Positions 31,346 through 46,496 of a DNA stretch of 64,000 nucleotides are shown here, piece by piece; positions within the stretch are counted from its first letter, which is position 1, and each line of letters opens with the position of its first letter. The notes below the pieces were generated by a model. It was given only the letters and a program-made list of their open reading frames with translations, did no database searches and was not told the origin of the DNA. This stretch comes from Hyalella azteca (lineage: Eukaryota > Arthropoda > Malacostraca > Amphipoda > Hyalellidae). Both the position numbers and the translations under genes were made by a program. The DNA is taken from the NCBI RefSeq assembly GCF_000764305.2, contig NW_025938085.1, positions 248,001 to 312,000 on the forward strand, given 5' to 3'.

Positions 31346-34300
31346 ACAGCCGAAGCTTTGGTACAAAAATATTTATTTATTTATATCTATCCCCAATCTG
31401 AGTTTATGAAATCTGATAAAAACGTCGTAAATGTCGAAATAAAAACCAGGCGATTAAGCTAATGCTGGCAATTAATTTAAAATGATCTAACTTCAAGAGT
31501 AAGAACATTGACGAGTAAAAATCAACTGAAGAATAATTAAAGGATATGCAATGTTATATTAATCCATATAAAAAATATTTTGTTATCTTTATTACTTCGA
31601 GGCGATAACTTCGGTTTTGGCTGCTAGATTTACTGTTGAAGCTCGAAGTTTATTAATTGATAGCAAGTGTCACAACTCTGGTCAGTCAAATCAAGAAAAA
31701 AATATAATCTCATTCATTTTAGTAAACTCCGTTTTCCTGCTAGGAAATATTATTCTCCAGCCAGAATTCTTTTAAACTAACATAAATTACGTAAAAAAAA
31801 TCCATTAGAACCTGTATTCAACCAAAACCCCCAGTCAACTATCGTTTGAAATTTGAAGAAAACTCTATTTTGCTTACCTAAAAAAATTCCGGAATCGTAA
31901 ATTTTCGCTCATACTATACTTTGTCTATGATTCCTATATGAATCCACCTAATAAACTAAAATTTTAGCGCCAGGTTACATTTCGATATAATGAGTCAAAG
32001 TGAAGAGAGATATAGGGCAAATGGGAATAGATATAGGGCACTTTATTTAATCATACTGCATCCAATCTTGCAAATAGTAAATAATAATTAGGAAAAGTTT
32101 ATAATAATATTTCTATTGTAACTTCAACTTTGCATAAAAATTTTCTGCTCAACTACGCATCTCATAGTAAAGAATGCCGTTTTTTCTATTAAATTACTTG
32201 CAGTTAAGAGCGATATTTACAGTCGATTATCAACACCTCGAAAAGTTCGACACAAGGAAGATTTTTTCTTAAAAAAATTCCCGCAAACGGCCAAGAAAAA
32301 TACTGTGCAAGAAAGAATTGGCTGTGAAAGAAACCGTTCTCTTTCATACACTGTCGGCCTGAGAGAAGCAGCACTATGATTTATGAAGCACAGCCTGCGC
32401 TATTCTTCGAATTGGCTACAGAAACCTGCATCTTATGGGAAACCTTTACGTCAACATTCCAAGGTGTTACTGAGTAGCAGAAGTCTGGTCTTCTGCATGA
32501 CAAGAAATAGCATGAATGAAAAAACTTTCCACTTTACTCTATGATTATAGAAAAAGTACGCATCAATAGCGATCTTCTATCTGTATTGGGAGATCTTTTT
32601 TTTTTATATCGCAACTGAAACGGGCAATGTCAATCGAAATTACACACACTAGAGAAATAATTACTGAAGAAAAACAAGGGGGAAATCAGATATTAAATAC
32701 GCTTTTAACATACATGGGCACAATCCATAATTACCCGTCCCTACAGCACTACCAGCCGCAAGAAACAACCGACAGCATCGTGCATCAGTTAGCCCAAGAG
32801 AGGGTATCTGCGCCGTAGTCATGGACTGGCCCTTGAGACCTCGACAGCGAGAGCGACTCGCCTACCTGGCCAGACTTGGGCGATTGACAGAGTTGGGGCT
32901 CCAACAAGCGTGGCCTGGGACTGCAACGCCTGTAAACACATACTAAGTATGTTGAGCAATAAGCATACGTACAAACTGGGGCCTAATTCTAGTAATTCTT
33001 CAACTATGTCGCTAATTGTTGATGAGAGAGGCATATGCTCTTTAGGGCGTTTGGTGGTGAAATTCGGTAATTTATCATCTGGTAAGAAAATGTGTACTCA
33101 CAAGCTCAATGAAGGTCCCAAAACTATTTTCATGCGCATAGAATGTTCGTAAGAAATACTTTGATGCTGCTGCACTACCGATGTAAATAATTTGTGTCTT
33201 CATTGCATCGTAATTTTCCTTAATTTGTTGAATCACATCTTGACCGTTTGGTTCAAGATTTGAGGTTTCCATCCCATTAAATATGGTTCCATATCTTGTT
33301 GATAGGAATCCTATTAAATATTCCTATTTGGGGAAGTATATGGAGTATATCCTGTTAACGAATACCCATCCTATTCCCCTTCCTCAAGTTTCAATATCCT
33401 ATTAAGTTTATGTGCTCTTTGCTTACAGAAATAAGAAACCTCCAGCAACGCTTGCGCTAGTCTTCGGCTTCTCTAAAATAAAACAGAATGTTCCCATTTA
33501 AGCTCCTTCTAAAAGCCAATCTTCCCATTGAAAATTCAAAAAAAAATAAACCGGTAAATCAGAACCAACATTATTTATCCCGTATGCGAGGCGCACAGCG
33601 GCCGCATTCTAACAGTTTCAGATAAAGCATGGTTTCGCTTATTCCAGGCCATTTGCAGAAAATCCAGCGCAGGCAAAACACTCAATATGGAATGGATTTT
33701 GGGTTCGCTAACGTGCCTTGTTTACCGCTATCTTTCAGGCTCGTGTCATTAAACACGACCACTCCATTAAAGACGAGTGTTATGGGTGCACTTCCTCCTC
33801 GAATATCGGTCCAGGTCGTTCTACATCGTCTTGAGATCTTGCAGAAGAAGGATCAAAAAGTGTTTGTAGGTTCTATTCAAAGGATATGGTTGGCGTAATA
33901 GCTAGCTATATTTGTGCCCCATAAATATTTTATATTGTTCGTACTTTTTATAGGTTTGATAGAGAACAACTTATCTGTATGTTAAACGTGTTTCCTTATA
34001 TCTCAATGGTAGGTAAAATGATAGGAGCTTTGTTAGATAGAAGCTGAAAAGACCGTTCGAAGAGGAAGTTTTAGTCTCGAAGTTTGAATTTGAAAAGCTG
34101 AATATTATTCTACGAACTTTGTGTAGCAGCAAGCATTCGGTTTCTTTTCTTCCTGATCATCGGAAACTTTCTAGCATCAAGAAGTTGACTCGCTAATGTT
34201 GTTAAATGCAAGACTCGTCTTGGGAGACGCAATAACATAATTTGGAAACTTCACAAATATAAGACTAAACAGAAAAAAGTTGAAAAAAGGACATCTAAAC

Positions 34301-36560
34301 AAAGTACTGGGCAAATTCATTGTTATCTTTTCATTTGAAACGCAAATAGACGCAAGGGGTCGGTGACATGGATGATGACATCAAGGAGCAAGTGGCACTC
34401 GCTGAAGCAGTTTTGCCACCTATCCAATTAGGTGGCCAGAGTTGTCATTTGCGTCCGCCATTTGGGCATTTCTCGCTGCCGAGTTTCAAGACCATCAACA
34501 ACTCTCGCCGTCGACTCTATGCGACTCATAAAAAAAGTTGACGTGTTTCTCATCTCGCTTGTCCTCAAGCTGGAATGACGTTGCGTTCGTCACAGTTGAA
34601 ATGAAGTCCTCGCAAACGACGAAGTTTTCATCATTTTCTTATGGACGGCAGATCACAGGCGATGTAATAAAAGATAGCACTAACGATTTCATGAAGAACT
34701 CAAGAGTATCGCGTTTCATTGCGGGCGTAGAGATGATATTGCCATAGAGGAAGAGTTGAAGATTAAGCCACCCGAATTGAAATAAAGATTGAATGATACC
34801 TCTATAAGTAACGTGAACGGCAGGTCGCAAGTGTTCAGTTTATTGAGTGTTCGTAGGACTAATTTTGCTCTCCTGAAGAGATAACTCAGGACATGAATAA
34901 TGGGTGAACTTGTCTGCACCATTTTTGAGAGATTCTTGACATATCGGATGGTTTCTTGTGCAATTAGTTACACATAATTAAAAGTTTCCAGCACATATCT
35001 TTTAAGGTCGAAGCTATTTATCACGATGGTTTTTTGATGTACGCGATTTACTGATATAAAAAAAATTAACTTAACCCAACAACTCAGATGAGCGGCTTCA
35101 GCATGAAAAAATCTTATACTTTATTCAAGTTTTTCTCCACTCCTGCGGGGTGTCTTGATGGTTTCAGAAGCTAGATATGAGCTTCTCACGTTGAATAAGA
35201 GGAAATATACATTCAGGCATTTACGATTTACTCAACCAGATGATGATTTGCTTGCTTTATCCGCGATATAAATTTCTTAATATTTTCATTTCATACTTTC
35301 ATAAAGGACGTCCAATTTCCCAGCCGAGTTATTTCGACTCAAAACAATAAATTTATGACTCTTTATTGAATCAAAACAAATTTTTGAAAACAAATCTGAA
35401 AAATGTGTTACAAAAATGTACAGTGGAATAAGATTTTCTTCGTCTTACAGATTAAACTATTTTAGCAGAGGAGTGCTCCTTCCACCAAATTTATCTCTAT
35501 TTCTTTTAACGAAGTTTGTTGTGATGACTTCAGAATGTCAACACTAACATAATACCTAATTATACGTTTGTATAAATTCAGGAAAAATTTCGGTCATGGA
35601 GCAATCATTATATAACTTGACTATCATAAGACCAGATCTCTTGATTTGTGAAATATTGTTCTATAATAATTTTAATTTAAAGTGTTCAAAAAGTTAAAAG
35701 AGTTCAAAAAGTTAAAGTTTAATTTTGTTCAATATTGTCTTCACTCATTAAAACTTGAATGATTGCATATATTGCGAGAGCTCTAGAGAGCTTTTGACGC
35801 GCCACTCAATTCCTTAACTTATCGTCACGCCGGTCGCGTTTTTTGCTGAATCCTTTGAAGAATCTCAACATTCCGCAGAATGCTGGAGACTCAGGTGAAA
35901 TCTTGACACGCATCCGACTTTCTTATTGCCCTGCTTGGCTAATTGCATCGGGCAAGTTTTGTCTCATAAGTTAAGGGACGAGGCATCCCGTAAGCAGGAT
36001 TAGCAACTTTACGGCGCGACGTAATAAGGCTTAGCTTTACGTGGCCTGCTTGGCTATTGGCCGAAGAAAATATTTCCGTTGACGAGGCTGAAAAGAGGTT
36101 CGTATATTTATAAATAAAAGGCGAGGACATTGGATGGTGGAATTTGTTCTTTTTGTCAGGTGTGCCAGTGGCAGAAAATGTATTTTATTAACAAAAAAAT
36201 ATATGAATATCATGGAGGATTTTATTCAATTTTCAATAGATCGACCATTATATTTAGTTGGCGAAGGTAGATCAAAAATAAAGCTTTAAGGTTAGAATGT
36301 AATGACAGTCATCATCCCGTAATAAGAGACTAACAAGTTATTGCGGCGTTACTCGGTCATGATAATACCTGCAATTTTGAAATCCCGTTATCCCGAATCC
36401 CTGTAATAATAATAAGGAAGCAAAGATATAAGATAATTAAAGAAAAACACTTTCAAACCTGCATTTTACGCAGAAAAAGCAAAATATTGAGTCATTGCAG
36501 AAGTCGTTTGCAACGACTCAACATTTTTCTTCTAAAAATTTTTTCTAGGTTTAGGCAAAA
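31346..36560. other. intergenic, no gene recognised
   Basis: 5.2 kb of AT-rich DNA. Short frames (for example 33,629-33,898 on +, 34,538-34,747 on +) show no motifs. Some CCTATT-type words recur loosely at 33,245-33,420. Confidence 0.55.
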
Positions 36561-36561
36561 T

Positions 36562-36706
36562 ATGATGCGATAACTTATATGCTGACTAAACATAACGACG
36601 CGATAACTTGCATGCTGACTAAACATAACGATGCGATAACTTACATGCTGACTAAACATAACGATGCGATAACTTACATGCTGACTAAACATAACGATGC
36701 GATAAG
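36562..36706. repeat. minisatellite, 33-bp unit, about 4.4 copies
   Basis: Tandem CGATGCGATAACTTACATGC TGACTAAACATAA. The period is a multiple of three, so the minus strand reads a repeated VMFSQHVSYRI cycle; not a gene. Confidence 0.93.
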
Positions 36707-39700
36707 GTCGGTGATATCGTGACACGCTTGCTTTGCTCGGCTTCAAACTCACAAACAACCGTTGATAAATATGTGCATGTGAGTTTTTTTGTGAAAGTAA
36801 ACTAAATACGTAGAATATTGGTCAAGTTAATCGCAAACTTCTCCTGTATGCAATTTAATTTTAAAAATAACAATACGAAGAAAATAGTTGATTAAAATCA
36901 TTCTCTAGTCTTGAATGAAACTTGCATAAATACAGGGAGGATAAGATGTAAGTAATTTTGACAATCAAAACATAAATTTATAAAATTACTTCCAATATAA
37001 TTCCTGACTAAACTGGTAGTATAGAGATTGATAGTTCTAATGAGTTCTAGTGTCATCCGTATGATGAGGGACTCTACTACCACCAGTCGAATATAGCTGA
37101 GGTCCCTCATAAGTAGAATTTTCTATAACTTGACAATAAATGTGACATTTTGAACTTTAGAAACCGGCATTTCTATCTACCAACGGCAACTAAAGATATT
37201 GTTGAACTAAAAAAAAGCTATCCATAAAATTATTTATGAAATCCTTTTCTTCCTATTTAGTCAAAGATGCATGATTATATATCTAATTATATGATAACTT
37301 TTCTTAATTTTTAATTCACATTGGACACAAAACACCCCAGCATACGATAAGATATATACCACTAAGATATAAGGCTGCAGCGGTGAAACACGTGGACGGC
37401 TTTGCAAAATCTACCATTCTTAGACAACTTCGCTTAAGCTACTGAAAATAATGCATGCCTGCAGAGGGTCGATAACTGAGTATTTTATTGGTCTCGGTGG
37501 AAAACTTAGCTCATTAACCATCTACGATTGCCAAGGCAGCAAAACTCAGTCTCTGACACGCACGTGTCTTTCAAGCGAAATGCTGAAGATACTGACAGAG
37601 GCATGCACGGTATCCTGCAACCATGGCAGTGTATTGCGAAGGTCTGCAACACTGCAACAGTACTACAGAGGATTAACAGTGTTAAAATTTATTTATTTTT
37701 AATTTAATTTCATTGTTTAATTTTATATTCACGCCCCAAGAGTAGTGACATTATTGTGGCCAGTATATGAAAAGTGCCCTAAACGCAGGCGAGTTTTAAG
37801 TCATTACCTTCCGATGAATAAATACTTAGAGATGGTTACCCGTATACAAGTTGCTAAATAATTCAAGCCATGAATACGTATGATCTCTAGCGATAAACCA
37901 AATGAGAAATTGAGCCCTTCTGCCAAGCAAGAAAAATGACTGAAGGTCTCAACCAAAATGCAACGGGGAGTGAATTTGGAAATTACTATTAAAGAGTGGA
38001 TGAGAAAATTATGCGGCCTATGGAAATAGAATTTCGTCTGTACGTCCACAAATGGTTGAACCAGTCATGCGTTCCGCGAACAAAACAAGTGCATCAAAAA
38101 GATATACTGAAGAGTTTATGAGGCAATAATTTTTGCGCCATCCATTACTCAGATTCATTAAATCAAACAACCATTCAATTTAACAAATTTCCAAACGAAA
38201 GTAGCCTCTCAAAAAATATTTTATCTTTTAGGCCGTTCTTTTTCAAGTTACTCATTTTTATCAGTACAGTGCGACAACATAAATGGAAGGGCATGATCGA
38301 ATCTATTTCACTTAGCAGGTTTACACTTCTTGAATGGTTTTTCAAACAACGTGGAGATAAAAATCACTTGTACGAGTTAAAAAAAAAACAATTTTATTTT
38401 CGATCGAAACATATAAACTATTAGTTATAACATTTGAAAATACTATAACTATTCTAATATTTGAAAATATTATAACGAAAAATATTCTTGAACTTTAATG
38501 GTGCAAGCCACAAGCAAGCATTGCTGCAGAAATACAGAAATGAAATCAATTACTGTGGCGTGTATGGGAGCCGTACATGGCAGCATAGCAGATAGCGACG
38601 CCATGCCTGCCAATAAGGGAGACGGGATCGACATGGAGACAGCGACGCAAGGCGGCGGTGCGACGGCAGAGATCGTGAGTGCAGTGACAGCTCGACACGC
38701 TACGGCTGATTGGCGAGAATTAACGGAGCTTCATGGACAGGATTATATTGGAGAACGTCAGCCAAATTCTGGAAGTCTGACTAAATTTATCTGTTTAAAA
38801 TTTGTTTTACTAATTGATTTGATTTTGAGTTTGTTATATGAATTTTGATTAATTAAACATTTACGCACTTGCATCAAACAAATAATGGGTCGTTTTTATT
38901 ATTGATGTCAATAATCTAACTATTCAATGTCTTCCACCAATTTTTTTATAGTTAGTTCTTGAATGAAGGAATCGATAAAGCCTTAAGTTACTATATCACG
39001 GATATGAAAATATACGGCCCAATAAAGATCTTTTTGCCGTTTTTTGCGTTTGCCTCCTAATTTAGGTAAAAGTGAATTCAAATTTTAATGCTTTTTACAA
39101 CACTTAATTCTCTTTAACTTCACTTCTTGTTTGTTTGTCTGCTATAAATCTTATAACCGATATTTAGCACGCTTCTACTTCTCCAACCGATCTTAAATCT
39201 TGCGTACTTGCTTAAAGTTGGAGACAATTCATGAATCAATTGACAGAATAAATACTTTTATAAATTTGTCAAGAAAATTTTAATATTAAAAATAAATTAG
39301 TTAGTTATTAAAGTTGAACACATTGCATGAATCAATTGACAGAAGAAGTAATTTTGAAGATTTATATTTTTAAACATCAAAAAGTTGAATTTTTTTGTGT
39401 TTTAATACGTGAAAATGAAATTAGAAATTCGTTGTACATGTGTAATATCGGAGACACTGGATTCTTTAGAAGTGTTGTCTTTAGAAAGTAATTTTTAAAC
39501 GCATGTTATTTAAACTTATATTCTATTAGTTACTAATTCTGAAGCATTACGTAGATGCTGCTAAGAGGAGGCTCCGCTTGGGCCAGACTCACCTCGATTA
39601 TGGAAGCCAGAAAAAGAAGCTGCAACTCATCCACCTGGTCAGTCAACCGTCCGCTCAGACTTGAAAACGAGTTGAATATTTTTCGAGAAAAAAGACCTTC

Positions 39701-41320
39701 TTATTTGGTTTTGCCTTTGAAATTGAGTTGGATATTTGATTCTGACCCACTTAGTTAATTTATTGCTTCTTTAACTGCAATGAGGCCTCATTTGGTCGTT
39801 TAAAGTTCGTAAGTTTCAGTGTAGCGCAGAGATGTTATCTGTGAGCTTTACGGCGGTAGCCGCTACGAAGCGTCGGCTAAAAGTAGCCATTCAGCCGCTC
39901 TTGTTTGAATCTACGGCTTTCTGAAAGATTAGGCCAGTGGTTTTTTTTTATCTTGTGCGTGGCTTTGAATATCTTATTCGGAATTTCATCCCAAATAGAA
40001 ACTCCGAGTTAGAAAAGGAAGTCAGTGTTTTCTTTGTTTGTCATAGATTGATATTTATTGAAGAAAATTTAAATAGGCATTTTTCAACACCATGATAGCA
40101 AATTGTGTATATATGAAAGAAATATTTTTAAATTCACTTTATTGGGATTTTTCGGAGCTCTAACTTGAGGCTTTGAAGTGATTTTAAACTTCAATAAATC
40201 TTTGAATATCGAAGAAAATTCGTAAAATAAATTCACTAGATTAAGTAATCAAATAACGTTAACGTCACGTGAGCGCCCGGAAAACTGCATTATTTATCAG
40301 AATTTCCTTCCTCAGATATAGTTTAGGCTTTCTCGTTTTTCCTTGATCCTTGGGATGTTAGAATAATACAACAGAGGCGTTACCTTAAATGCAGACTAGT
40401 TGCGAAATTCAACTCCCTTAGAAAGCAAGCGCACGCTACAACACTGCGCATACATTCCTTTGTCGCCATTTGTATCTATTGGGCGTACAAACGACGCAAT
40501 CAATTCCTGTCGCTTACTTGAACTCCAGCCGAGCTCGAGAGAATCGTACGAAAGCTGCCATGCAGGCAACCTTGAATTGGCTTTCCACTGTCGCAATTCC
40601 GAACTTAGACATTAGAGGATCCGTGTACAGGAATTCTAGTAGGTACGACAAATTCTAATTCATTGTTTCTCAATTTTTATTTAAAGAGACAAAACATGTG
40701 CTCTTTCTTCTGCAGTTTATCCATATATCGTTTTTTTATTCTTTTATTCCTTTTATCAAGTTCCCCTATAGAAATATTAGGATATAACATAAAAATGTTT
40801 GGATGGAAATCCCAAAACAAAGCCTTGTAACTTGAAAGAACATTCCAAATATTTTAATTTTCAGTTACGGATATCAATAAACTAAGATGTAATATTTTCG
40901 CAAATCTCGTAGAATTTCAATCATTCTGAAGGTAATGACCCATAACATCCATAAACAAACATTTCCTCATTTCCCCTTTAACTCAGTACTATAAAAAATA
41001 TAATTTTATTATAAAATTTAAGATTTATAATACAATATCAAATGCTTACCTCTTTTGATGTATAATTTGATCTCAAATGCCTCCAATCTGTATGAAATAC
41101 TGGCCACCAACTATCAGGTTTCCGTCCCCAGTCTAATACTAGCAGTTGTCAATCGAGCAAGACTTGGTCTGTCAGCTGACTGGGCTTCAGTGTTCCGTTG
41201 CGATGCAGCGCTGTTTAAAGGCATCGGGCGCCTGCCGTGAACAAGACCATTCAGGCAATAGACATGGCATGCTTCGATAACCAGGAGGCTGATCCTGCTA
41301 CTGACATGGCGCATGCTCGC
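36707..41320. other. intergenic, no gene recognised
   Basis: AT-rich with GC-richer spots near 38,570-38,740, 39,550-39,650 and 40,400-40,600. The frames there show no domain or motif and no consistent splice signals. Confidence 0.55.
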
Positions 41321-41324
41321 TCTG

Positions 41325-41805
41325 CTCACATGCAGTCTCTGTAGGGACCGGTGCTCGCTCAGCTCCCAAGCTGTCTCTGTAAATACCGGTGCTCGCTCTG
41401 CACCCATGCAGTCTCTGTAGATACCGGTGCTCGCTCTGCACCCATGCAGTCTCTGTAGATACCGGTGCTCGCTCTGCTCAACTGTCTCTGTAAATACCGG
41501 TGCTCGCTCTGCACCCATGCAGTCTCTGTAGATACCGGTGCTCGCTCTGCACCCATGCAGTCTCTGTAGATACCGGTGCTCGCTCTGCTCCCATGCAGTC
41601 TCTGTAGATACCGGTGCTCGCTCTGCTCCCATGCTGTCTCTGGGTATCGGTGCTCGCTCTGCACCCATGCAGTCTCTGTAGGGACCGGTGCTCGCTCTGC
41701 TCCCATGCAGTCTCTGTAGGGACCGGTGCTCGCTCTGCGCCCATGTCGTCTCTGTGGGAACTGTTTCTCCCACTATGATCATGCAGTCTCTGTAGGGACC
41801 GTTTC
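41325..41805. repeat. minisatellite, 38-bp unit, about 12 copies
   Basis: Tandem TGCAGTCTCTGTAGATACCG GTGCTCGCTCTGCACCCA, with GTAGGGACC variants at the right and two units shortened. Because 38 is not a multiple of three, the minus frames all cycle through the same peptides and produce a 251-residue open frame (41,114-41,869, minus). That is a by-product of the array. Confidence 0.95.
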
Positions 41806-44800
41806 TAAACAACACCCATGGCGGCTGTATATGAGAGAAAACTTGATTCGAATTCAACTTATGACCCACGAAGACAATATAATATTTACAAGTGAATTTT
41901 CAGCCTATTATTTGTTTGCCAAAACTAAACGAATAAATCGTGATGAGACATTTTTGGATGTGCATGTGGTGAGGTAAATGCATGGACTGATGAAGACCAG
42001 CATAAAAGTAGCTAAATTTTAATTGAACGAAATAATTTTATTCTCTATATTCGTAGTGTTCGATTCAAAAAGTATTATGACTCAAATATAAGAACTGCCG
42101 AGAACCGACCCCACAAAACATGGGAATAATATTTTTAAAAATTCACTCTTTTTGGAAGGAAATAAGAGCAATATTTCGCGAATTATACATGAGTCATAAC
42201 AATATTTCTTCCATGTTCACATATATATTTCATTTTCAGGTAATTATTTACTCTACAAATTTTGTCCTCAACGAAACATTACTTTGCACAAATTCCCAAG
42301 CATCCTACGCTTGCAGGCCACATAGCGATGCCCTGTTGATGACAAATAAACCCAGAGGGACCAACATCGCTCCTCCGCAAACAAGCTGAGCATCAAAGGG
42401 GATGCCTCTAATAAGATGTCACACGTTCATCAGTCGCCTCCTAATTGCTGTGTAGGCTTAGCTGCTCTTTGAACGCTTGACGGTTTAACGCGAGCTGTCA
42501 TCAGCATCCACGTGCCTTGACTGATCTTGTATCAGCAAAATTATTTATAATATAACCGCTAGCTTAGTGATATGCTACGTTGTAGCTCAAAAATGACATG
42601 AGACGAATGAATAGTTTTTGTACGTTGACCTCATAGCCCCAAGTCGGCAATCGATAAATAAATTTGTAAATAAAAATTTCAATGACACTAGATATTTTAT
42701 TAATTTTCATGATCCAAAAATATTTGAATATGCTAAAAATTCGGTAACTGTGACTGAATAAATTTGAAAAGAAAGATTTTGTTGTTTGAAAGTGACCTTG
42801 AAAAATTTATTCCCTATACAGATAACAGATCATCTGTGTAGAAAACGATAATAAAACACGAAATATACAAAATGTGCAGAAATCGGTTTCATAATCCTTT
42901 TTCGAATAAATAATCGATTTCACTTAGCGAACGTAAATCATCTAGCAAAAGAAAAATGATTTTCAGACGTGACTTCATACCGCTGAGCCGGAATCTTGAT
43001 GAAAAGTGATGAAAATATTATTTAAAAAAAATAGAACTCTTGATGATCATTTCAGCTTGACGATAAAAAATAACAATAAATTTCTTCCATTTCAATATTT
43101 TTCCGATCAAATATTTTATGGGAAGTTACGTTTCCAGAGAATAATACTGCTTTCACTTTTGACATAAATCGAATTCAGCTGTTCTATAGCACAATAGTCG
43201 TCGAAATACGTCAACATCAAGGATGACCATTGATTGGTGGAGCATCAAAGTTACAACTGTAGAGATTCAAAGTATTACAGATTGAATTCTATATCACCAA
43301 CGACTGTTTCGTTAAATTGCCAGATATGCTCATACTAAGGAAAGAAAAAAACGGATAGATAGTTTTCAAAAGAGAGCTATGAATATGGATAGATTCGTTC
43401 CGACTCGGATAATATGTTGGCCTTTGAATACCAAAGATAAACGGCATGGATGCGCGTTGATGGAATTCACGGACGGCAATGCTTCACATGCCATCGCTCC
43501 ATCAATCATACAGGCTGTCAAATGGCACCGGTATATCGGACCTCACTGCGTCGCGGTTTGAATTCTTCGAAATGGGTTTAGGATTGTAGTGACACGAATT
43601 TCTGATTAACTTGAAGCGAATATGCAGCGTTCGGATGGTTGGGCGTCGATCGAATGGTAGCTGGCCAAGTAAGTGACTAATCGGGTTAAGGATTTCTAAT
43701 TAAAGTATTGTTGGCGCTGGATCTACCTGAGCCGTTTTAGAGTACACCATAGAGCACTGCCGCATATTAATTTTTTTACCTACATTATATATTAACATTT
43801 ATGACTTGACGCTAGCAATTGAACTGATGATCGCCAGTAAACGTAATTTTCACAAGTAATCCTGGATTCTAGGAATATGTCGTTGTCGATCTTTTTCACC
43901 GACTCCGATGCTCAATCCAATGATATAAATGTTCTGTGACATTTACATCATTGGAATGATATAAATGAATAAAATTATATAAATGATCGTAGAATTTCTC
44001 AATGCGCGAAACTGCGCCTCTACAAATTATCACGTTGATGTATCATTATTACAGCAAAAAACAATTTTTATGACTGAATTTAAAGCACTTAATTATTGAA
44101 AAAATGACGAAGTGAATTGATAAAGATGTTCATAGAAAATTTCAAATTCCTTTCGTTTCTTACCGAAGCTTAAATTGAAATTTGAACGCCTGCGATCATT
44201 AAACAGTCTGTACATCCGCCTAAAACTTTTCATTCCAGGCTCATTTTGGTGAAATAATTCTGATTTTGCATCATTCGCATTCCGATGCTAAGTAGAACCA
44301 TTAGCCCGAGCACTCAGCTCATTGCCTCTGCTAAAGCACTTGATGCATCAGATCATCAGGAATCGACGCTCAAACTCAGAAAAACGGCAGTTTTAAAAGC
44401 CGGCAAAAAAACTGCAGCGGATTGACACTTCGAATGAAGTGCGAGTAAAAAAAACATCCTATCAAATTGAATCGCTGGAATAGAAGAGCCTTTGGCCAAA
44501 GTTTTTAGATGACCTCATTAGGTAGATTTTTCTAGGTTTCGTGGATGCGAAACCGTAGATAAGTAGACGTTTCAATTCTCATTTATTGAAATCATGGAAA
44601 TTAATTTATCCAATTTGTGTTATATGCGTGATCTAGTTAAATGGAACAACATTATTTAATTTTAAGTATAGTGTTAGGCTCTCGTTTCAGTTTGACAATG
44701 TGTTTTTTTTGCTCGCCTACTCGCTTACGGCAGATTTTGACTAATTCGCTATCACAACATCCGAAGCTATCTTCGATTTTTCACCAATTATAATAGTCAC

Positions 44801-45880
44801 TATCATTCTTATCTGTAAAAATTTGCCCTGTAAGTAATTGTGAGATAACCATCCGCATGAGGTCACTCGTTAGAAGATAAATTACGCGGTCAACATAAAA
44901 ATTATAAAATAGCCGCGTTAATATTACCATTTGGATTGGAGATTTGGAGTGTCATCCAATCAGACGAAGTGTTTTCCTTTCAGCCAGAGTTCTGCCTCAA
45001 TTTGCCTGACCACAAACAAATTATTAACGCTTATGATAGACTTGTTACTGCGTATCGGAATTGTTGACGTGTGACTCGCTCTGAACTATAGGATATGCAT
45101 GCCAATCATAAATGACCTGATATATATTATTAAAGCATTGTGTTTCTGACTTGCAGGAATGTATTTTACTGTACATTGTTGCCAAATAAAAATTTTTCAC
45201 TTCATTAGTAGATTGCCATTTATGCACAATAAAGAAGGAAAATATCAAAAAAATATATCTTATCGTATGTATATACGCCGCATTTCATTAAATTATTAAT
45301 AAACATTTGACTGACAGAATACTACATGCGTGTAGCGTATTATAATTAGTCGTCAAACCCAATTGTTCGAATAAATTAGACTTCTGTATATGTATTTATG
45401 TGTCAGTACTTTATATTCGAGTATTCACGCATTTACGATCAAGTTGCTTTATTCAGTAATTTTAAGGCTGGTTTCTCGACTCGGAACTCTCAAGATATTA
45501 ATTAAAAAAATACAAAAAGTTTAGCATGACCCGAGTTAGTGGCATGGCGTACATGAGGCTGGATGGTCTGTCGCTGAACACTACAAGTTGATGCATAATA
45601 TTTGAGGCTTTGTATTTTTTTAGTGTGAGCAATATTAACCATAATTCAATCAAAATCCGATAAAAAATTAAAATAAAGCCTAGAAATGTAATATCAATGC
45701 CAGATGCATATATCATTATTATTAGATATTCAACTAGAATAGCATTGGTTTAGCTCGGAAGTTTATTTTATTTATTTTATTATTTTTGAATCTCTGTGTG
45801 GAATTATTTCTCTTGCTATTTTTGCTATTCTCAAACTAAATTTAAGTTAACTCAAAACGAATACTCCTTCCATCTCTGAT
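41806..45880. other. intergenic, no gene recognised
   Basis: 4 kb of AT-rich DNA. An imperfect hairpin (16-bp arms with one mismatch, 43,917-43,932 and 43,939-43,954) is the only structured item. Small frames lack motifs. Confidence 0.55.
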
Positions 45881-45889
45881 GTTCCACAA

Positions 45890-46278
45890 ACTCAATGGAG
45901 AACTCTTCACATTCCTTAACTCTTCACATTGGAACTCTTCAACAAACTCAATGGAGAATCTTAACATTGCAGAACTCTTCACATTGGAACTCTTCAACAA
46001 ACTCAATGGAGAACTCTTAACATTACAGAACTCTTCACAATGGAACTCTTCAACAAACTCAATGGAGAATCTTAACATTGCAGAACTCTTCGCATTGGAA
46101 CTCTTCAACAAACTCAATGGAGAACTCTTCACAATGGAGCTCTTCAACAGACTCAATGGAGAATCTTAACATTGCAAAACTCTTCACATTGGAACTCTTC
46201 AACAAACTCAATGGAGAACTCTTAACATTACAGAACTCTTCACAATGGAACTCTTCAACAAACTAAATAGAGAACTCT
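45890..46278. repeat. minisatellite, about 55-56 bp unit, about 7 copies
   Basis: Unit AACTCTTCAACAAACTCAAT GGAGAATCTTAACATTGCAG AACTCTTCACATTGG. It has internal sub-repeats of AACTCTTCA and AATGGAGAA, so it arose by nested duplication. Frames on both strands (LELFNKLNGE, LLKSSNVKSS) are repeat translations. Confidence 0.93.
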
Positions 46279-46496
46279 TCGCCGGTTTCTGTTCCTTCAT
46301 TAACTGATAGGGATCCATTTAGAAGTGATCATTGAAGGATCATTTGAACACAGTGCCAATAAATTGCACCTCGACAACCCAAACAATTTCGGCCTCTCGA
46401 TGTACAAAAAGCGTACATTAAGTGGGAACATTTTTGTGCTCGTAGTTCCTGCGACCATCAGACGAATACCGAGTAGTTCTATTCAATTACATATTA

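Noticed and set aside
41114..41869. 251-codon open frame on the minus strand, the longest in the window
   Set aside because: It is the translation of a 38-bp tandem array; all three minus frames give the same peptide cycle. No gene.
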